Part shown: positions 45,316 to 58,580 of the stretch, piece by piece | How the letters are laid out: each line of letters starts with the position of its first letter | How positions within the stretch are numbered: the first letter of the stretch is position 1 | Source: Canna indica | Lineage: Eukaryota; Streptophyta; Magnoliopsida; Zingiberales; Cannaceae | Direction of reading: 5' to 3' | Assembly: GCA_034359265.1 (NCBI GenBank) | Contig: CP136892.1 | Span: forward strand, 82,390,001 to 82,454,000 | DNA: 64,000 nucleotides | Notes under the pieces: generated by a model | The model's input: only the letters and a program-made list of their open reading frames with translations | What the model was told of the DNA's origin: nothing | The model's database searches: none | Program-made: the position numbers and the translations under genes

Positions 45316-46143
45316 ATTATTTAATTTTATTTGTAAATTAAATTACTGTTTAAATTAAATTTTATTTGTAAATAAAATTACTGTTTAAATGAAATTTTGT
45401 ATTACTGTTTCAATTAAATAAAACCGTGAATTTTGATGATAATTTGATTAATTTTAAATTAATTAGTTAATTAATATATTAATTATTGATTAGGAGTAAA
45501 ATTTATTTAAAAAAACCAAAAAAAATGGGTTAATTAGCATATTGACGCAGGCGTCAATATGTTTGGCATAAAATTATGTTAAGCATAATGACGTCTCGTT
45601 TCGACCGCACACGCCGTCGAAATTTTAATCTTTACGCCGGGATAGACGTCAATATTTAAAATTAAGCGGAAGGTTTTTGACACGCGTTTTCGACGGATTC
45701 ACTGCCGTCAGAATGCATATATTTACTCCCTCCGACGTCAGAATTTCTTTACCATCTGCCGTCAGAATTCCAACGATGTGTTGTAGTGTCAATATTTTTA
45801 CTTAATTTTGAACCTCAAACTTCAATTTCAAAATCTTGCGCCACTTTTTAACATGTAAGATTATTTTCATTTTATCTATATCGACATGTATTTTTCTAAT
45901 ATTTTATGTATACAAATTATAGAAAAAAAATATAAATTATATTTAAAAAATATATCTATATTTTGATTTTATAATTATATAAATTCAATTAAGTTAATAT
46001 TTATTATTGTGCTCTACACTTGTAATTTTTCATATATATGATATTTATTATTTAGGAACGAATAATTTTGTTCAAAGTGTAGTTAAATTTAAATTAATTT
46101 TAATATGTACATATAATTACGAGATGTGTGGGTTGTCGACTAG

Positions 46144-47431
46144 TCTATATAAAAGTAATATTCACACCTGCCATGTACGGCACTTTCTCAAGGAAAGTTT
46201 GTTGATGTGTCATCTTTTGATTTTTTTTGAATTTTTTTGAATTGCTCTAAATATTATATTTAATGTTTCGAAATGAAATAACTCTACATTTAATATTATA
46301 TTTAATGTTTCGAAATGGAATAACTCTACATTTAATATTGCATTTAATGTGCCAAAAATTAATAACTACTTTTTAGAATTGCTCTAAATATTATATTTAA
46401 TGTGCCGCCGAAACTGAATGACAGTTACCAAAAATCTACCTTTAATCGCGGAAAATTAATAATTGCACATTTACTCACTTCACTTACCAAAATTTAATAA
46501 TACCGAATTTTAACTCTAAATTAATCAACCACAATATATAAATTATATATAAATATTATCAAATTCCAATAAATGCAATTAATCTATCTTTTAATAATTT
46601 ATATCTCTCTCTTTTTTAATTATTTCACTGTGTCTCTTCATCTCTCTCTTAACTTTCTATCTTTTAATAATTTAATTCTCTCTCACACACACTCTCTCAC
46701 TCACCGGTTCAACTCTCTCTCTCTTCGATCGGTCAAACAACCATTTTTTAATTTGAAGACCCGCTCGCCGCTCGAGATCATGCATAATTTGAATCCAATG
46801 TTTAATGCATGGTATGATCATATTTTAGACATTCGTTCCATTATTTCTTAATGATTTGTTTTGGCACCAAATACAATATTTGAGGGAGCTTTTTTATAGA
46901 TATTTACAATTTTTAAATGAAATTTAGATTATATTTGATGGTGTTTTTTATGCATACATACAATTTTAAATGACATCGTAATCTAGATCATTGCTCCATT
47001 CTTTCTTAATGATTTTTTTATTTAGGGAGTCTTTTTAGATATTTACACTTGCAAACGAAGTTATTAATTTTATATTAAATTTATTTAGCACCAGATCCAC
47101 TACATATTTTCTGATATGTTTATTTAGGTTGTATTTGAGGGAATTTTTTTAATAGATATTTACAATTTTCAAATGAAATTAGTAGTTTTAGATAAAATTA
47201 TTAGTTTGAGTAAAATATATTTATTTATATTTATTCTCTTTTAATTAGTATTACTTATTGTTTTATTTTTATTTTTACATTTGTTTTGTCAATAATAATT
47301 TAATTTTTGGCTTTGTTTTGTTCTTATGCTTATATTTATTTTGTCGATAATAATTAAATTTTTCACTATTCAATTATCGTATTTATTATCTTTTAATTAA
47401 ATATTTGGTTATTTAATTATTATTATTACTA

Positions 47432-47472
<41 letters not shown>

Positions 47473-50140
47473 GCTATTTTTAGCTGATCTAATTAGTATT
47501 ATTATTAAGAGAGAGAAATTTACAACTCCTAATTAAATATCAGAGTAATTAATTTTCTCTTTTTCGTAATTAAATATTCTGCTGATTTAATAAGTTTTAT
47601 TACTAATATTTTTTTTTTTGACTATTTCTCCCCCCTAATTATGCGGTTATTTAATTAGTATTATTAAGAGAGAAATTTTTGGCCCTTCCTCTCTCCTAAT
47701 TAAATATTCGACTATTTAATTACTATTATTACTAAAGAGAGTTAATTCCAATTAATATGCGAAAACAAAACATACCCCACTCAATGCAATTGTATTTATG
47801 TTATTATAAATAAATTCTGTTTTCAAATATTTATAATTATTTAGTCACAATGAATAAATAAATTGTATTGGATAAATATATTGTTTTGGAAAAAATATTG
47901 ATGTTGCACTTTATTTTTTTTAAAATTAATCCTCTCTTCCCTATCCTTCTCTCTTTTAATGATTTTTTTCTTTTTCCTTGCACTCGATTCTCTCTCTTCC
48001 ACTCTCTCTCTCCTGAATCATTCTCGTTTTCCCCTCTTTCTCCTCTCTTTGATCCGTCAAAAAATGGGCTTGACCCTATTGCCCTTTGCAATTTTATATC
48101 TCATTTATTTCTCTTTACCTATCTCTTTCTCATCTCTCTCCCTCTCAAATTATTTAACATTTAAAAAGTGAAAAGTAATAAGTTATTAAATACAAATTTG
48201 CTCGTCACAATTTTTTTTTATTCCTTATATATTTGAATTTTGATGTTTAGAAAAAATAATGACTAATTACTTATGAAAACTGTATATGAACTTTTTTTTA
48301 AAAAAGAAAAGTAATCGACTTCTTTTAATTTTCAATAAAAAGGTTTATTTCTTTAAAAAAATACAATAAATAATTTAATAGTTTATTATATAAATAGTTG
48401 ACATGCTTAATGGGTTCTTTTAATATTTAAAAGGTTCTTTTGATATTTAAATGGCTCTTTCTTAAATTTATTATTTATTGCACTAATAATAGTAATAGAG
48501 TTTTAAGATTCATAAATGATTAGCAAATAATGCGGAGAAAAATTAATTATGGCTATTTACTTTTATGAAAATTGTTGTTTTAACTTATTTTAAAATAATA
48601 ATAATCTTCTACTATTTTTTAATAGAAGCTTTATTTTTCAAAAGAGCTACAATAAATAATTCTTTAGTTTATTATATAAATAAGTTGGGGAAAAATGTGC
48701 ACTTTGCAATGGGATCAAAAAAATAATTTGAAATAATTTTTTAAAAATAATTAATATGAAATTTGTGATTTATTAATTTATAAAACGAACAATATGTAAA
48801 TAAACATTAAGATACAAAAATAAGACCATATATTAATAGATATAGAAATAAAAATACATTTTATAATAATTACACTTAAATCCAACAATGATAGCAAACT
48901 TCAGTATACAATAAATAAAATTGTGAATATTTGATAAAGATGAATTTAAGTTATTAATTTTTTTTTTAAGAAATGCAATATTTTAAATATTAATAGAAGT
49001 AAACAATAAATAAAAATACTTATAACTTGAGAAAAATACAACTTAAATGAAGGCTAAAGAAAATGAATGTACAAAATAGAAAAAATAATACGTGTGAATT
49101 TTCACGTAACAATTGATTATCATATAATCTCAATATAACATCAATTAGTTTGTTCATAGAGTAGATATGTAAATTGTATACTTAGTTTGATTCAAATTGC
49201 AGTTGTTTCTAAAAAAATTAGGAAATCTCAAAAGTAAACAAAAAAGTTCAATAAAAAACTTGAAAACAAAATCAAATTAATGGAGAATAATTAATTTTAT
49301 TGAATATTAAAAAAAATGAACAAACAAACTATATAATGAAAATAACAACAATAATAATAAATGTAAAAAAGGAGAAATTTTTTGAAACATATAATTATAC
49401 ATAATCATTTTATTTCAAAATTTTGGATTTTTCTTATAGACAAGTAAAGCACCAAAATAAAAGAAAAAAATTAATGAAAAATCTTGAAGCTTGAATGAAA
49501 TTAAGGATAATAATGAATAGTAAAATATATAAAATAATATTATTGTTGGTAATTAAGTGCATATAATTATATGTTTGATATTACAAGTTTTCAAAAATAA
49601 TATTGAGATGCCAACTATATTTGAGATACCGGTTTTCAAAAATAAAACTTACTAAAAGTTTAATAAATTAATTTCATTTGTGTATTATAGTTATAATTAT
49701 TTCATATGAATATGTTATCATTACTTATGTTTTAAATACTAATTTTGTTTATGTATTATACGATATTATAATTATGACATTCAATTATAGAAATTATGAA
49801 TTATAATGAATTTAGTTTATGCATTTTTAATCAATGTATTTGATTAAGTTTTAGTTTCAAATTTGAAGTAAAAAATGAAAATCTTACTTAAAAAATATCT
49901 ATATTTCAATTTTATAATTATAATTAAATTAAGTTAATGTTTATTATTTTTCTCTCCACTTATAAATGTTCACATATATGATATTTATCATTATTCTTAA
50001 TTATTTAATTATACTAGTATTACAATTCAAATTATAATTTTACCTATACTAATTTAATAACTTATTCTCATAATTTTTATAATTATTTAAATTTAATTTA
50101 TATGTAGATATAATTACGCAACGCGTAGATTTTAAACTAG
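46144..50140 (+). mobile_element. Helitron B, non-autonomous, directly following Helitron A
   Basis: Starts TCTATATAAAAG immediately after the CTAG of Helitron A and ends CTAG at 50137-50140. Before the end is a TACGC-AAC-GCGTA hairpin about 9 bp upstream. The next base is T. The interior is AT-rich with a GA microsatellite (47433-47466) and CT-rich tracts; no coding sequence was recognised. About 48200-50100 holds nothing else visible. Confidence 0.75.
47433..47466. repeat. GA dinucleotide microsatellite
   Basis: About 16 GA units inside Helitron B. Confidence 0.9.
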
Positions 50141-50991
50141 TTCTTAAATAGGGAGGAGTAACTGAGTAAGCGCATGGCGGGAATTAATTCCCCCCTGGAT
50201 TTTATTCAAAAATCAAACCATTATCTAATTCTTAATTACTCCGGAATTTGGATTGAAAAACCTGTAGCTTAGCTAGGGGAGTATATCTTAATCCCTTTTA
50301 ATTTAAATCAACCCTTAATGAACCCTGCCATGGCATGAACCAAACAATGGTTCGGCCCGGTCCGTTTCAACACATGAATCGAACCAAGGTTGGGTTGACC
50401 TTGTCGCGTGCCCTACCCTAAAGCTTAGGGTTTCGAGAAACTCCTTCCCCGCATATTTGTTTAAATATGAAACATCTTTCCTATTAAGTCCGTAAACGAG
50501 ATCACGTTGCGACATCTCCATTATTGTAGACATATAGTGTCGCATTCGGACTCTATCCCATAAAGCTCATTACAATCCATTGGCCATGCCATGTGCATGC
50601 ATGATGGGGACAGTACACATGGCATCGCACTATAGGCACGTCAAGTTTCATTGTTTAAGTCCCAATTGGATGTTGTCATGAAGTCTACCTTTTTTTCCCC
50701 ACTAAGTCTATTTTGATTAGTGAACCACATTTTACCTTTTTGATGATTTTTCTATAATTACACCCAGGTCATTTAATAATCTAATTCTATAATTAAAAAT
50801 ATGATATTTTACAAAATTATATTTAATATTTGAAAAAAGAAAAATTAGTTATTATTGAATGAAATAAATTTTAATATCGATACATCACTGTCTTATAATA
50901 TATTTCATGCATCACTATATAATACTTAGCTTTGGACAAAAATATTTTTAATATTTGGACAACAAATTATTAAATAAATATTTTTTTAAAG
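50141..50991. other. Intergenic sequence right of the Helitrons
   Basis: Contains the second copy of the Helitron target (50208-50235). No gene recognised; a short minus-strand ORF at 50315-50545 resembles nothing known to me. Confidence 0.4.
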
Positions 50992-51250
50992 TAAGGGAAA
51001 ATTAATATGTCTATCCCAAATTTTGACCATTTTAACAAATTATATCTCGACTTTTAATTTCTCCATAATCTATCCTAAATTTTGGGATTGATAACTGTTT
51101 GGAATAGATTAGAGAGAAAAATTAAAGTTTAATTACAATTGTTGTCAATCTCAAATTTTGATATAGATTATGAAGAAATTAAATGTTGGGATAAATTTGT
51201 TACAAGGGACAAATTAAGTTTGAAATAAATATATTAGTTTTCTCTATTTA
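50992..51250. mobile_element. Inverted-repeat element (MITE-like)
   Basis: Imperfect inverted arms of about 100 nt. The left arm contains TCCATAATCTATCCTAAATT; the right arm contains its near-complement near 51150-51180. The outer ends are GGAAAATTAATATG and ATATATTAGTTTTCT. No clear TSD, so no superfamily is assigned. Confidence 0.55.
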
Positions 51251-52553
51251 TATAATGGATTAAACTAGCACTTTGAGCCCGCCCTAAAAGCGCTCACACT
51301 CATGAACCAGACTCAAGTCAAGTTAGAAGGCTTAGCTCGGGGGCTGCACTCGACCATACAAAGACATTTGCATCCTCATTAATTACGAGAGATTCGACAA
51401 TTATGAGTCTGACAACTTCTAGATCAGCTTCGACCCATTCTGAGCAACATCCCTATGAGATTATCGGGGTGATGTCATCGTCAAACATCTCTCATCTTGT
51501 ATACATGATCCTCCACAAGTATTCTAGATTCTAATTTCTATTACATTCATATGGAACTCATTCTTATTTGAGCATCACATATTCACAGTGTCTTTTGCGG
51601 GTCCTCCATCAGAGTCGCACTTGATCATGAGACGCATTGGACCGTATCACTCCGACTTCATTCAAAACATATAATATTGTAATATTTATATAGAGAGGCT
51701 CTTGCATTTCTTTAATAAAGACTGAAGTCTACATAGATTTGATACCTTAAATGAATATAACATATAAAACATAAAAGCTGGAATGGTATGTATTGATAAT
51801 TGGGCTTTTATTAGTTTCCTTATTGTCTACTTATCAATAACAATAACTCAAAAAAAGATTTGGGCATGTCTTAATTGTACTATCAAATAAATAAATAAAT
51901 GAAAAAAAGATTTGGGCATACCTTTTATTAGTTTCCTTAATGAATTAATTGTACTATCAAATAAATAAAATAAATAAAGTGCAATAATATAATAAACATT
52001 AAATAGTAGCTAGAATTCAACAAAATTAACAATCATAATCAACAAATAAATAAAAAGGGTAAATTTATTATTTCCTCAAAAGGACAACTCATCCATATTT
52101 TTTTTAAAAAAAAACAAGCATCAACTCATTCCTACCTCAACTATACTATAATCAACTTATTAATAAAGGATGAGTAAATTAAGTAGCAAATGTTGATTAC
52201 CTAATCTAATATTTTGATAACTATATGCAAACCAATATATTAAATAAATCAAGATTTGAAATAGAGAAAATTTACATTGCATCAATATAAAACATGATTT
52301 TTAAATCATCCATGCATCAACATTCTTAATTAATAAAAGTTTAATTATTAATTATTTAACATTAAATGATGTTACTATTTATTTTTCTCCTACAATTACG
52401 AGGAAAGCAATGAAAAATAATAATAGATAATAATCAAAACAGGACAAAAACTTTCCTACAATATTGTCGGAAGGAAAAACAAGATACTTCTTACCTCAAC
52501 AATGAATTTGCAAAGATGGCTTTAGCTCGATCGCATGTATATGTCATCTCGAG
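51251..52553. other. Intergenic; GC-richer block at 51280-51660
   Basis: The block 51280-51660 is more balanced in composition and looks like a piece of an old LTR, but has no identifiable ends. The rest is AT-rich with direct repeats such as AGATTTGGGCAT (51858 and 51907). No coding sequence. Confidence 0.35.
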
Positions 52554-52836
52554 TAGAGGTGGCAATGGGCAAGACTGAGCCGGTTTGGGCTAGGTTTGGA
52601 CAAGCTTGATTGCTCTATGAGATCGAGCTATGGAGCTCCTTTGGAGGCATGTGGGTCATGCCCTGATCCGACCTAAAGTTGAGCTGTGCTTGGCCTAACC
52701 CATGAGCTAAGTTTGGCCCACGCTTGGCCCACTACAACCCGATATTTTTTTGAACAATTTTTAATAAATTAATTAACAATTTAAAATAATCAAATAAATA
52801 TTTATTTCATTGTTTTTTATTTGGTATTATTTCATT
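52554..52836. mobile_element. hAT left-end fragment
   Basis: Starts TAGAGGTGGCAATGGGCA, like the hAT at 19232, followed by GGCC/GGGC-type subterminal sequence (GCTTGGCCCACTACAACCCG). No right end was seen; a Mutator MITE follows. Confidence 0.6.
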
Positions 52837-53448
52837 ATGGAACACCTCCTACCTAGTCTTTATAGTTTAGTGTATGGTTGAGGTTAGTTCCTATATTTTA
52901 AACCGGTGAAGTTAGTCTCTATAATATTTTTTCGTCATACGTTTAGTCTCTATAAAGTTTTTTTTGTCACACGGTTAGTCTCTGATGTTAAATAAATCAC
53001 TAACACCATTAAAAGATAGATGATGTGTCTAACGGGTGCTTAGTTGAATTGACGACATGACATAAAATTAAAAAAAGGAATTAAGAGTAGAATTAAAGAG
53101 GTGCAACGTGTGTAAGTAAAGGGAACAACTACTTAAAAAATAAAGAGAAAACAACATCGTTAGTAGACACATCCCTCGATGAATGGACAAAACACAAACA
53201 CAAGTCTCATATTGGCTACGAGTGGTTGAAAGTAAACGAAGAAATTGATTTTTCATATTTTCATCAATCCAACTAAGCACCCATTAGACACGTCAATTAT
53301 CTTTTAACAGTGTTAGTGATTTATTTAACATTAGTGTCTAACCGTGTGACGGGAAAAAAAATTATAGGGACTGACTTCCATCGGTTTAAAATATAGAGAC
53401 TAACATCAACAAACCACTTAACTATATGGACCAAGTGTAGGTTTTCTC
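52837..53448. mobile_element. Mutator-type MITE with long terminal inverted repeats
   Basis: 612 bp, arms about 210-220 nt. The left arm has GTTAAATAAATCACTAACAC and GGGTGCTTAGTTG; the right arm has the complements. It is flanked by a perfect 9-bp duplication TTTCATTAT at 52828-52836 and 53449-53457, the Mutator-like signature. Noncoding. Confidence 0.93.
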
Positions 53449-53639
53449 TTTCATTATTTTTTAAAATATATTTTATATTAAAATATATTTTACTTAATTA
53501 TAAACCCTTAATGATTTCTTACACTAACAGTCTGAGTTTCAAATTGAACATGCAATTTAACCTTTTAAATAATTAAATATTAAGTTTGATTTCAATTAAT
53601 TAACATCACATTTTTTTTATACAAAATAAAAGAAACAAC

Positions 53640-54124
53640 TAAAAGTTGTTTACAACAATCTCATGAGATCTGGGAGCAGTCTTTATTCCATACAAAGGTT
53701 TGTTCATTGAGCTTAGCAAACTTAGCAAGCCATATTCCACAGCTTTATTGTGCTCCCTTTTGATGAACTGGAGTTTGACATCATCAAATTTACGTGCAAG
53801 GTTACGGATATCAGTCATAATATATATTCTTAATTTGACAATAATAGTCTAATTGACCACAATGCTAGAATTACTCTCAACAATCATTTTGTTAAACTTA
53901 CAACCAAAAGCACGAGATAAAGCCTCTTGTACAGCCAAAGCCTCATTTTCCAAAGTGGAACAATTGTGATGGAAAAAACCAGCTGAAGCAATATAAAAAC
54001 CACTACTATCCCTATCAATAAATGCATAGGCCCCTATTCCTGCCTGAGAGTTAAAGTTTTCTGGTCCAGTTCGGTGTCTCTCATTGTCTGGTTCGACGCC
54101 GACAAGGGGGGTTGCAAAAGACAC
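53640..54124 (-). pseudogene. LINE-type RNase H (RVT_3) remnant
   Basis: The minus strand from 54124 reads GIGAYAFIDRDSSGFYIAS, then ENEALAVQEALSRAFGCKFN, then KMIVESNSSIVVN. These are the D..G.., E..A and ..ESDS positions of the RNase H-like domain found in plant LINEs and related proteins, with ESNS in place of ESDS. After a frameshift near 53850 it continues as DIRNLARKFDDVKLQFIKRE and HNKAVEYGL, the usual end. No reverse transcriptase is nearby, so it is an isolated fragment. Confidence 0.65.
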
Positions 54125-54912
54125 TATGAGCTCAAGTTAGTAGGACTCCAAGGTGAAAATAATATCAATTGAAATTAGGGTTGTCTAAGGCGTGCCATGT
54201 CTCTATTTATTGCAGGTGAAGGTGATGACGCCACTCGAAAATTTCGCGATGAGGTTGCCCAGAATGGGTTGAGGTCGATCCCGGAGATGACGGGATCATA
54301 ATGGTGTATTTCTCCTGAAAAGGTAGGATGTAGGTATCCTTGTATAGCTAGGTAGGGTGCCTGGTTTGGCTCGGCCTGACTCAGGGGTGTAGTTGGGCGG
54401 AGCCCCTAGATGGAACCGTGTGGTTAAGACTGGAATGAATGAGGGGTCGCTGCTGGGTGTAATTCGTTCGGGCCGGCGCCCAATAATTCTAGTCCAGTCC
54501 ACAGCCCCCCGAAGCTCGATCGAAGTTAATTTGGAGGACTGCGTGTCGAGCTATTGAGATGGGTGAGCTTTTTTCCTTTGGGCATTTCTGGAGAGACCTC
54601 GGATAAGTTTTTCAAGTTGTGCTCGATAGCCAAGGATACCGAACTCAATTATCATGCTAGAGCAGTTGGCTTGTAGAAGTCAAGCAGGTGGTTGGTAGAG
54701 CCTGATTGGGATTGGAGCGGGTGACCACGGGGTCATGTTGAAGCAGTTGACCGTGGGGAGCCGGATAGGGAGGCCCGAGGAGTCTAATCTGGAAAAAGCT
54801 TTAAAATAAATTCATTAGTAATAACAACTAGAATTAATAATATGGAATTTCAATTAAATGGGGATATAAAAAACACTCTATCACTTGTCGTCAGTGTTTA
54901 AAACTATTTTGA
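54125..54912. other. Unassigned, GC-richer block
   Basis: Contains a balanced-composition stretch at 54180-54790 without a convincing ORF or terminal repeats. It may be part of an LTR element. Confidence 0.3.
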
Positions 54913-55930
54913 TGTCACACCCGAAATTCGGTATGACCGGCCAGGGTACGCCACGTACCCCGAAGCCTAACCCAATTTAAACCACAACATAATAAATAAC
55001 CTGAACAATATTTATAACCTTTAAAAAAGGATAAAAATACACTTGATTCAATTCAAACTATATACTCAGTAAAACAAATGTGTTCAAGTTATTAAAGAAG
55101 TATAATAAACAAACCAAAACGCTTAAAAGTAATAAAAATGCGGAAACAATAACCCAAGTCTACATGACTCAATAACTCAAAGAAAGAGAAAAAATGACTC
55201 AGGTATCCCCTCGACCACGATATGTCATGAGACCCGCTGTCCTGTCGCCACCAGCCACACTATTGCACCCTGGTACCTCTCTAATATCGCTCAGGTGCTG
55301 GAAAAAAAAACAACATAAATGAGGGGTAAGTCCATCTAGGACTTAGTGAGTAGATGAGTTCTCATTTCCACCACATCATCATTATGCAATCAATAACAAT
55401 AAGAAAGCATAATAAAAATAATAAATAACAACATAACATAATATGCTATCTACTACCTTGCGCATGATAATAACATCTACCACAGATAAGTATCACAATG
55501 AAATGTCACATCCACATGAATGATCACCGGACCCGTCGGTCTCTCATAGCCACATAGGGTAGGTAGACGGTGTGGTGTCCGAACTACCATCCAGCTCAGT
55601 GTTGTCTCTTTGGGGCATGCACTCCCCTCACCGACACTGACTCTTCTGAACTGTCTCTTTGGGGCATACATTCCTCTCAGCGGTTGGGTCTCTGGACTGT
55701 CTCTTTGGGGCATACCCTCCCCTCACCAGCGAGACTACCGAAAAATGCACAAGCACATCACACACGCAATTATTAGTATAAAACATAAGATGTGTTATAC
55801 AATAAATAAGTAAATAATAAGATGAGTTAATGACATACCTCAACCTCCACCTCCTCATGTCATAAATCACAACAATGCATACATATATGAATATAACATG
55901 GAATGCACAACTCATAATAAAGAGGTCCAA
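54913..55930 (+). mobile_element. LTR, TGTCAC family, diverged, left part
   Basis: Starts TGTCACACCCGAAATTCGGT and has GACCGGCCAGGG and CCCCGAAGCCTAACCC. The body differs from the 30391/55931 type. A short repeat of TGTCTCTTTGGGGCATAC about every 55 bp (55600-55730) sits where the other type has its 52-bp array. It is interrupted at 55931 by a solo LTR and probably continues after 58580. Confidence 0.65.
55590..55735. repeat. Short tandem array, three copies of about 55 bp
   Basis: The core TCTCTTTGGGGCAT(A/G)CA with CTCCCCTCACC-type ends appears three times. Not related by eye to the 52-bp array of the sister LTR subfamily. Confidence 0.75.
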
Positions 55931-58580
55931 TGTCACGCCCCAATTGCAGGGTCACGTGACCGGCCATGGTATACGTACTTATACCCCGCAGCCTAACTCA
56001 TGCACATGCTAACATCATAAACAACAAGTAAATAACAGCTTAATTTTAATAATAAAAGAATCAAAATAGATTTTCATTTCAAACAACAAGGTTTTAAATA
56101 CATATCTCAAGTGCGGAAATAAATCGAAGAACAACAATTCTTTTAATAAATAAAACTGAATAAAACGTGAATGTCCCCACGAGACTACAACTCCAAATAC
56201 CAAAACAAAAGTGCATGACAACCTACTACAAACTCGACTACGACCCATAACTAGGACTGCTATGAGATCATGTGGCTCTTCTGCCCTCCAACTGCGCCAA
56301 GTGCTCCAGTCCATCTCACCAGTCAGGCTCTGCAAAATAAAATAAAACAACGACAATGGGTGAGTTCAAAGAACACAATGAGCAATTTTACCAATCCCCA
56401 CAAATCAACACCACATAGATAACAAGAATATATCTCCTACAGATGCAATGTCACAAAGATGTGACTAGCTACCAGGCCTACAGGCCACCCATGCCCACGA
56501 CATCTAGTTTTCAAAGAAGTGCATCAGGCTGAAGTCCTACCATGCCCGAATACAACATCACATACAAAATGTGCATCGGCTCGAATCCCTACCATACCCG
56601 AAGGCAACATCACTATCAAAGAGGTGCATCGGGTCGAAGCCCTACCATGCCCAAAGTCAACATCACCATCAAAGAGGTGCATCGGGTCGATGCCCTACCA
56701 TGCCCAAAGTCAACATCACCATCAAAGAGGTGCATCGGGTCGATGCCCTACCATGCCTAGAGGCAACATCACCGTCAAGAGGTGCATCGGGTCTAATCCC
56801 TACCATGCCCAAAGGCAAAATCACCATCAAGAGGTGCATCGGGTCGAATCCCTACCATGCCCAAAGACAAAATCACTGTCAAGAGGTGCATCGGGTCGAA
56901 CCCTACCATGCCTAGAGGCAACCACACATACTGGGATAATCGGGGAAGACCCTCCGAACTTATCCTGCAGGTTGGGAATTTGGCGTCCAACCACCCGGGC
57001 GTAGCCCGAACTCCGACTCCTAATCGAGCCGTTCCGCCATTCCCAAGGATATGACGCATCAAGACCTAAGTCAAGATTCTCCTACGGTGTCCTAGGGGTG
57101 TCCTCATTATGAAGCGTCTCAACACTCCAAACCCAACCCCTGTCCCTTAGACCTGTAATGTCATGAACCCGTGTGGTTTTATTTCATGAATACCTTGTAA
57201 TTAAGTTGGTTCATAACATATTATGCTCACCCTTAAACCCAATTTTAATTATAGGATTAAAATTTAGATCATCTCAATTAGGGTTTTATTTCAGGTTACT
57301 ATTCTACCCAGAACTGCTGTGTTTGACCCGAATCTAGTCTCCAAAGTATGTCCTATATTTCCAAACTATATTTTCCAATCGAAACGATAGGTTACACGAC
57401 TATATTCACACATACACACACATCAAAGCAATTAAACAAATTAAAATCAGCACAGATTCATCATCTCATCATACAATTCCAGCAAACATGCAATTTCAGC
57501 ATACTTATAGAATTAAATTCGAAAATTAATATAAATTAATCCCTAAATTACCATTAGGACATAATACTAATCTCGAGAATTAAAATATAGAAATCATGCT
57601 TTTAATCAAGATTAACAAGAACTCGTGCACTTAAATCAAGAGTACGTCAAGCATTAGGATCAAGACTTCCCTTCTCAAGAACCCTTAATTAGTCATTATC
57701 AAGATCTTAATCCTACCACATGATTTATACCCAAAATCACATATTTAATCCTAAGCATGCAATCCACAAATCAAGAAACCAAATTTAGAAGAATAAATCA
57801 TGATTTGCACATCAAGAAAATATGGCAAGAACTTGAAAAAAATCCAATAACAAGGCATAAATACCGAGCTGTCAAGAGCGACTTAAAAAATCTGATTAAA
57901 ATCTCAAAGAGAGAGAGTAAACCACTCACATTAATTTGGAAAATATTAGGAAATAAATCCCGGATGACGTCCCTCGAATTCGACTTCAAAAGGCTGACGG
58001 CTCAACCCCAAAAAAATGGCTCCAAGGGGAAAGAGGAGAGGGAGAGGAAGCAGGCGGGTAAGCTCGGCTCCAAAGAGAAAGAAGGAAGAGAGGAAGAGGA
58101 AGGAGGAAGCAAGTGGCTGCGGCTCCAAGGAGAAAAGGGGAAGGGGGCTGGCGGCTGACTCCCTTTCTCAACTTTTTAGGTGGCTCTAAAATAGGAGCCA
58201 CAAGCCATGAGGGGAAATTTTTATACACCTTCCTCAACCCTAACACCTTAAACCTTTAATTCACAACCCGCATCCACTTTAAGCCAAAACCAAAACTCTT
58301 TAACTCAATAGACTTAAATAATTTAATTAATCTCATTCTAATAAATCACAAACAATTAATTAAATACTCATATGAATATAATTAGCAATTATGCACACAC
58401 AACACATAAGTCGACTTGGCTCAACTACCCAAGCCTAAAAATTCTTTATATTCTATTTACCCGAGCTTGCAAGCTCGCTCCAGACCATGAGTCGACTTGG
58501 CTCGACCACGAACTAGTCTGTTAGGTTGGCAAATACACATAAAAGAAAAAATAATAAATTTAAATATATGAGATATTACA
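55931..58580 (+). mobile_element. Solo LTR, TGTCAC family, 2.65 kb
   Basis: Starts TGTCACGCCCCAATTGCAGG and ends GAGATATTACA. It is flanked by TCCAA at 55926-55930 and 58581-58585. Highly similar to 30391-33581 throughout, but lacks the nested hAT MITE. Contains the 52-bp minisatellite. Inserted into the older LTR of 54913. No coding sequence. Confidence 0.88.
56515..56925. repeat. Minisatellite in LTR, 52-bp unit, about eight copies
   Basis: Same unit as at 31497-31915 (GTGCATCGGGTCGA, ACCATGCCCAAAG). Reading frames through it are repetition artefacts. Confidence 0.92.

Larger units (their letters stand above)
41613..45788 (+). mobile_element. CACTA element, non-autonomous, inside Helitron A
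   Basis: 4,176 bp. The left terminus is CACAACAAGAAAATTTGG (one change from CACTACAAG). The right terminus read inward is CACTACAACACATCG. It is flanked by TCA at 41610-41612 and 45789-45791. Subterminal GTCGAAA/GACGTC motifs occur at both ends. The interior consists of an expanded leader minisatellite, a huge ATT microsatellite, the three-hairpin region and a two-exon TnpD tail. The catalytic domains are missing. Confidence 0.85.
39122..46143 (+). mobile_element. Helitron A, non-autonomous, containing a CACTA
   Basis: The 5' region is TATATATATATATATAAAAG, followed by CCACGTGTCACTTTGACAAA, similar to the start of Helitron B. The 3' end is CTAG at 46140-46143, preceded by a decayed version of the terminal region seen in Helitron B (ATAATTACGAGATGTGTG versus ATAATTACGCAACGCGTA). 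7,022 bp in total, 2.85 kb without the nested CACTA. No Rep/helicase. A possible captured exon set is at 39938-40505. Confidence 0.75.

Noticed and set aside
50315..50545. 76-codon minus-strand ORF
   Set aside because: No recognisable motif, no conserved copy in the window, length within chance.
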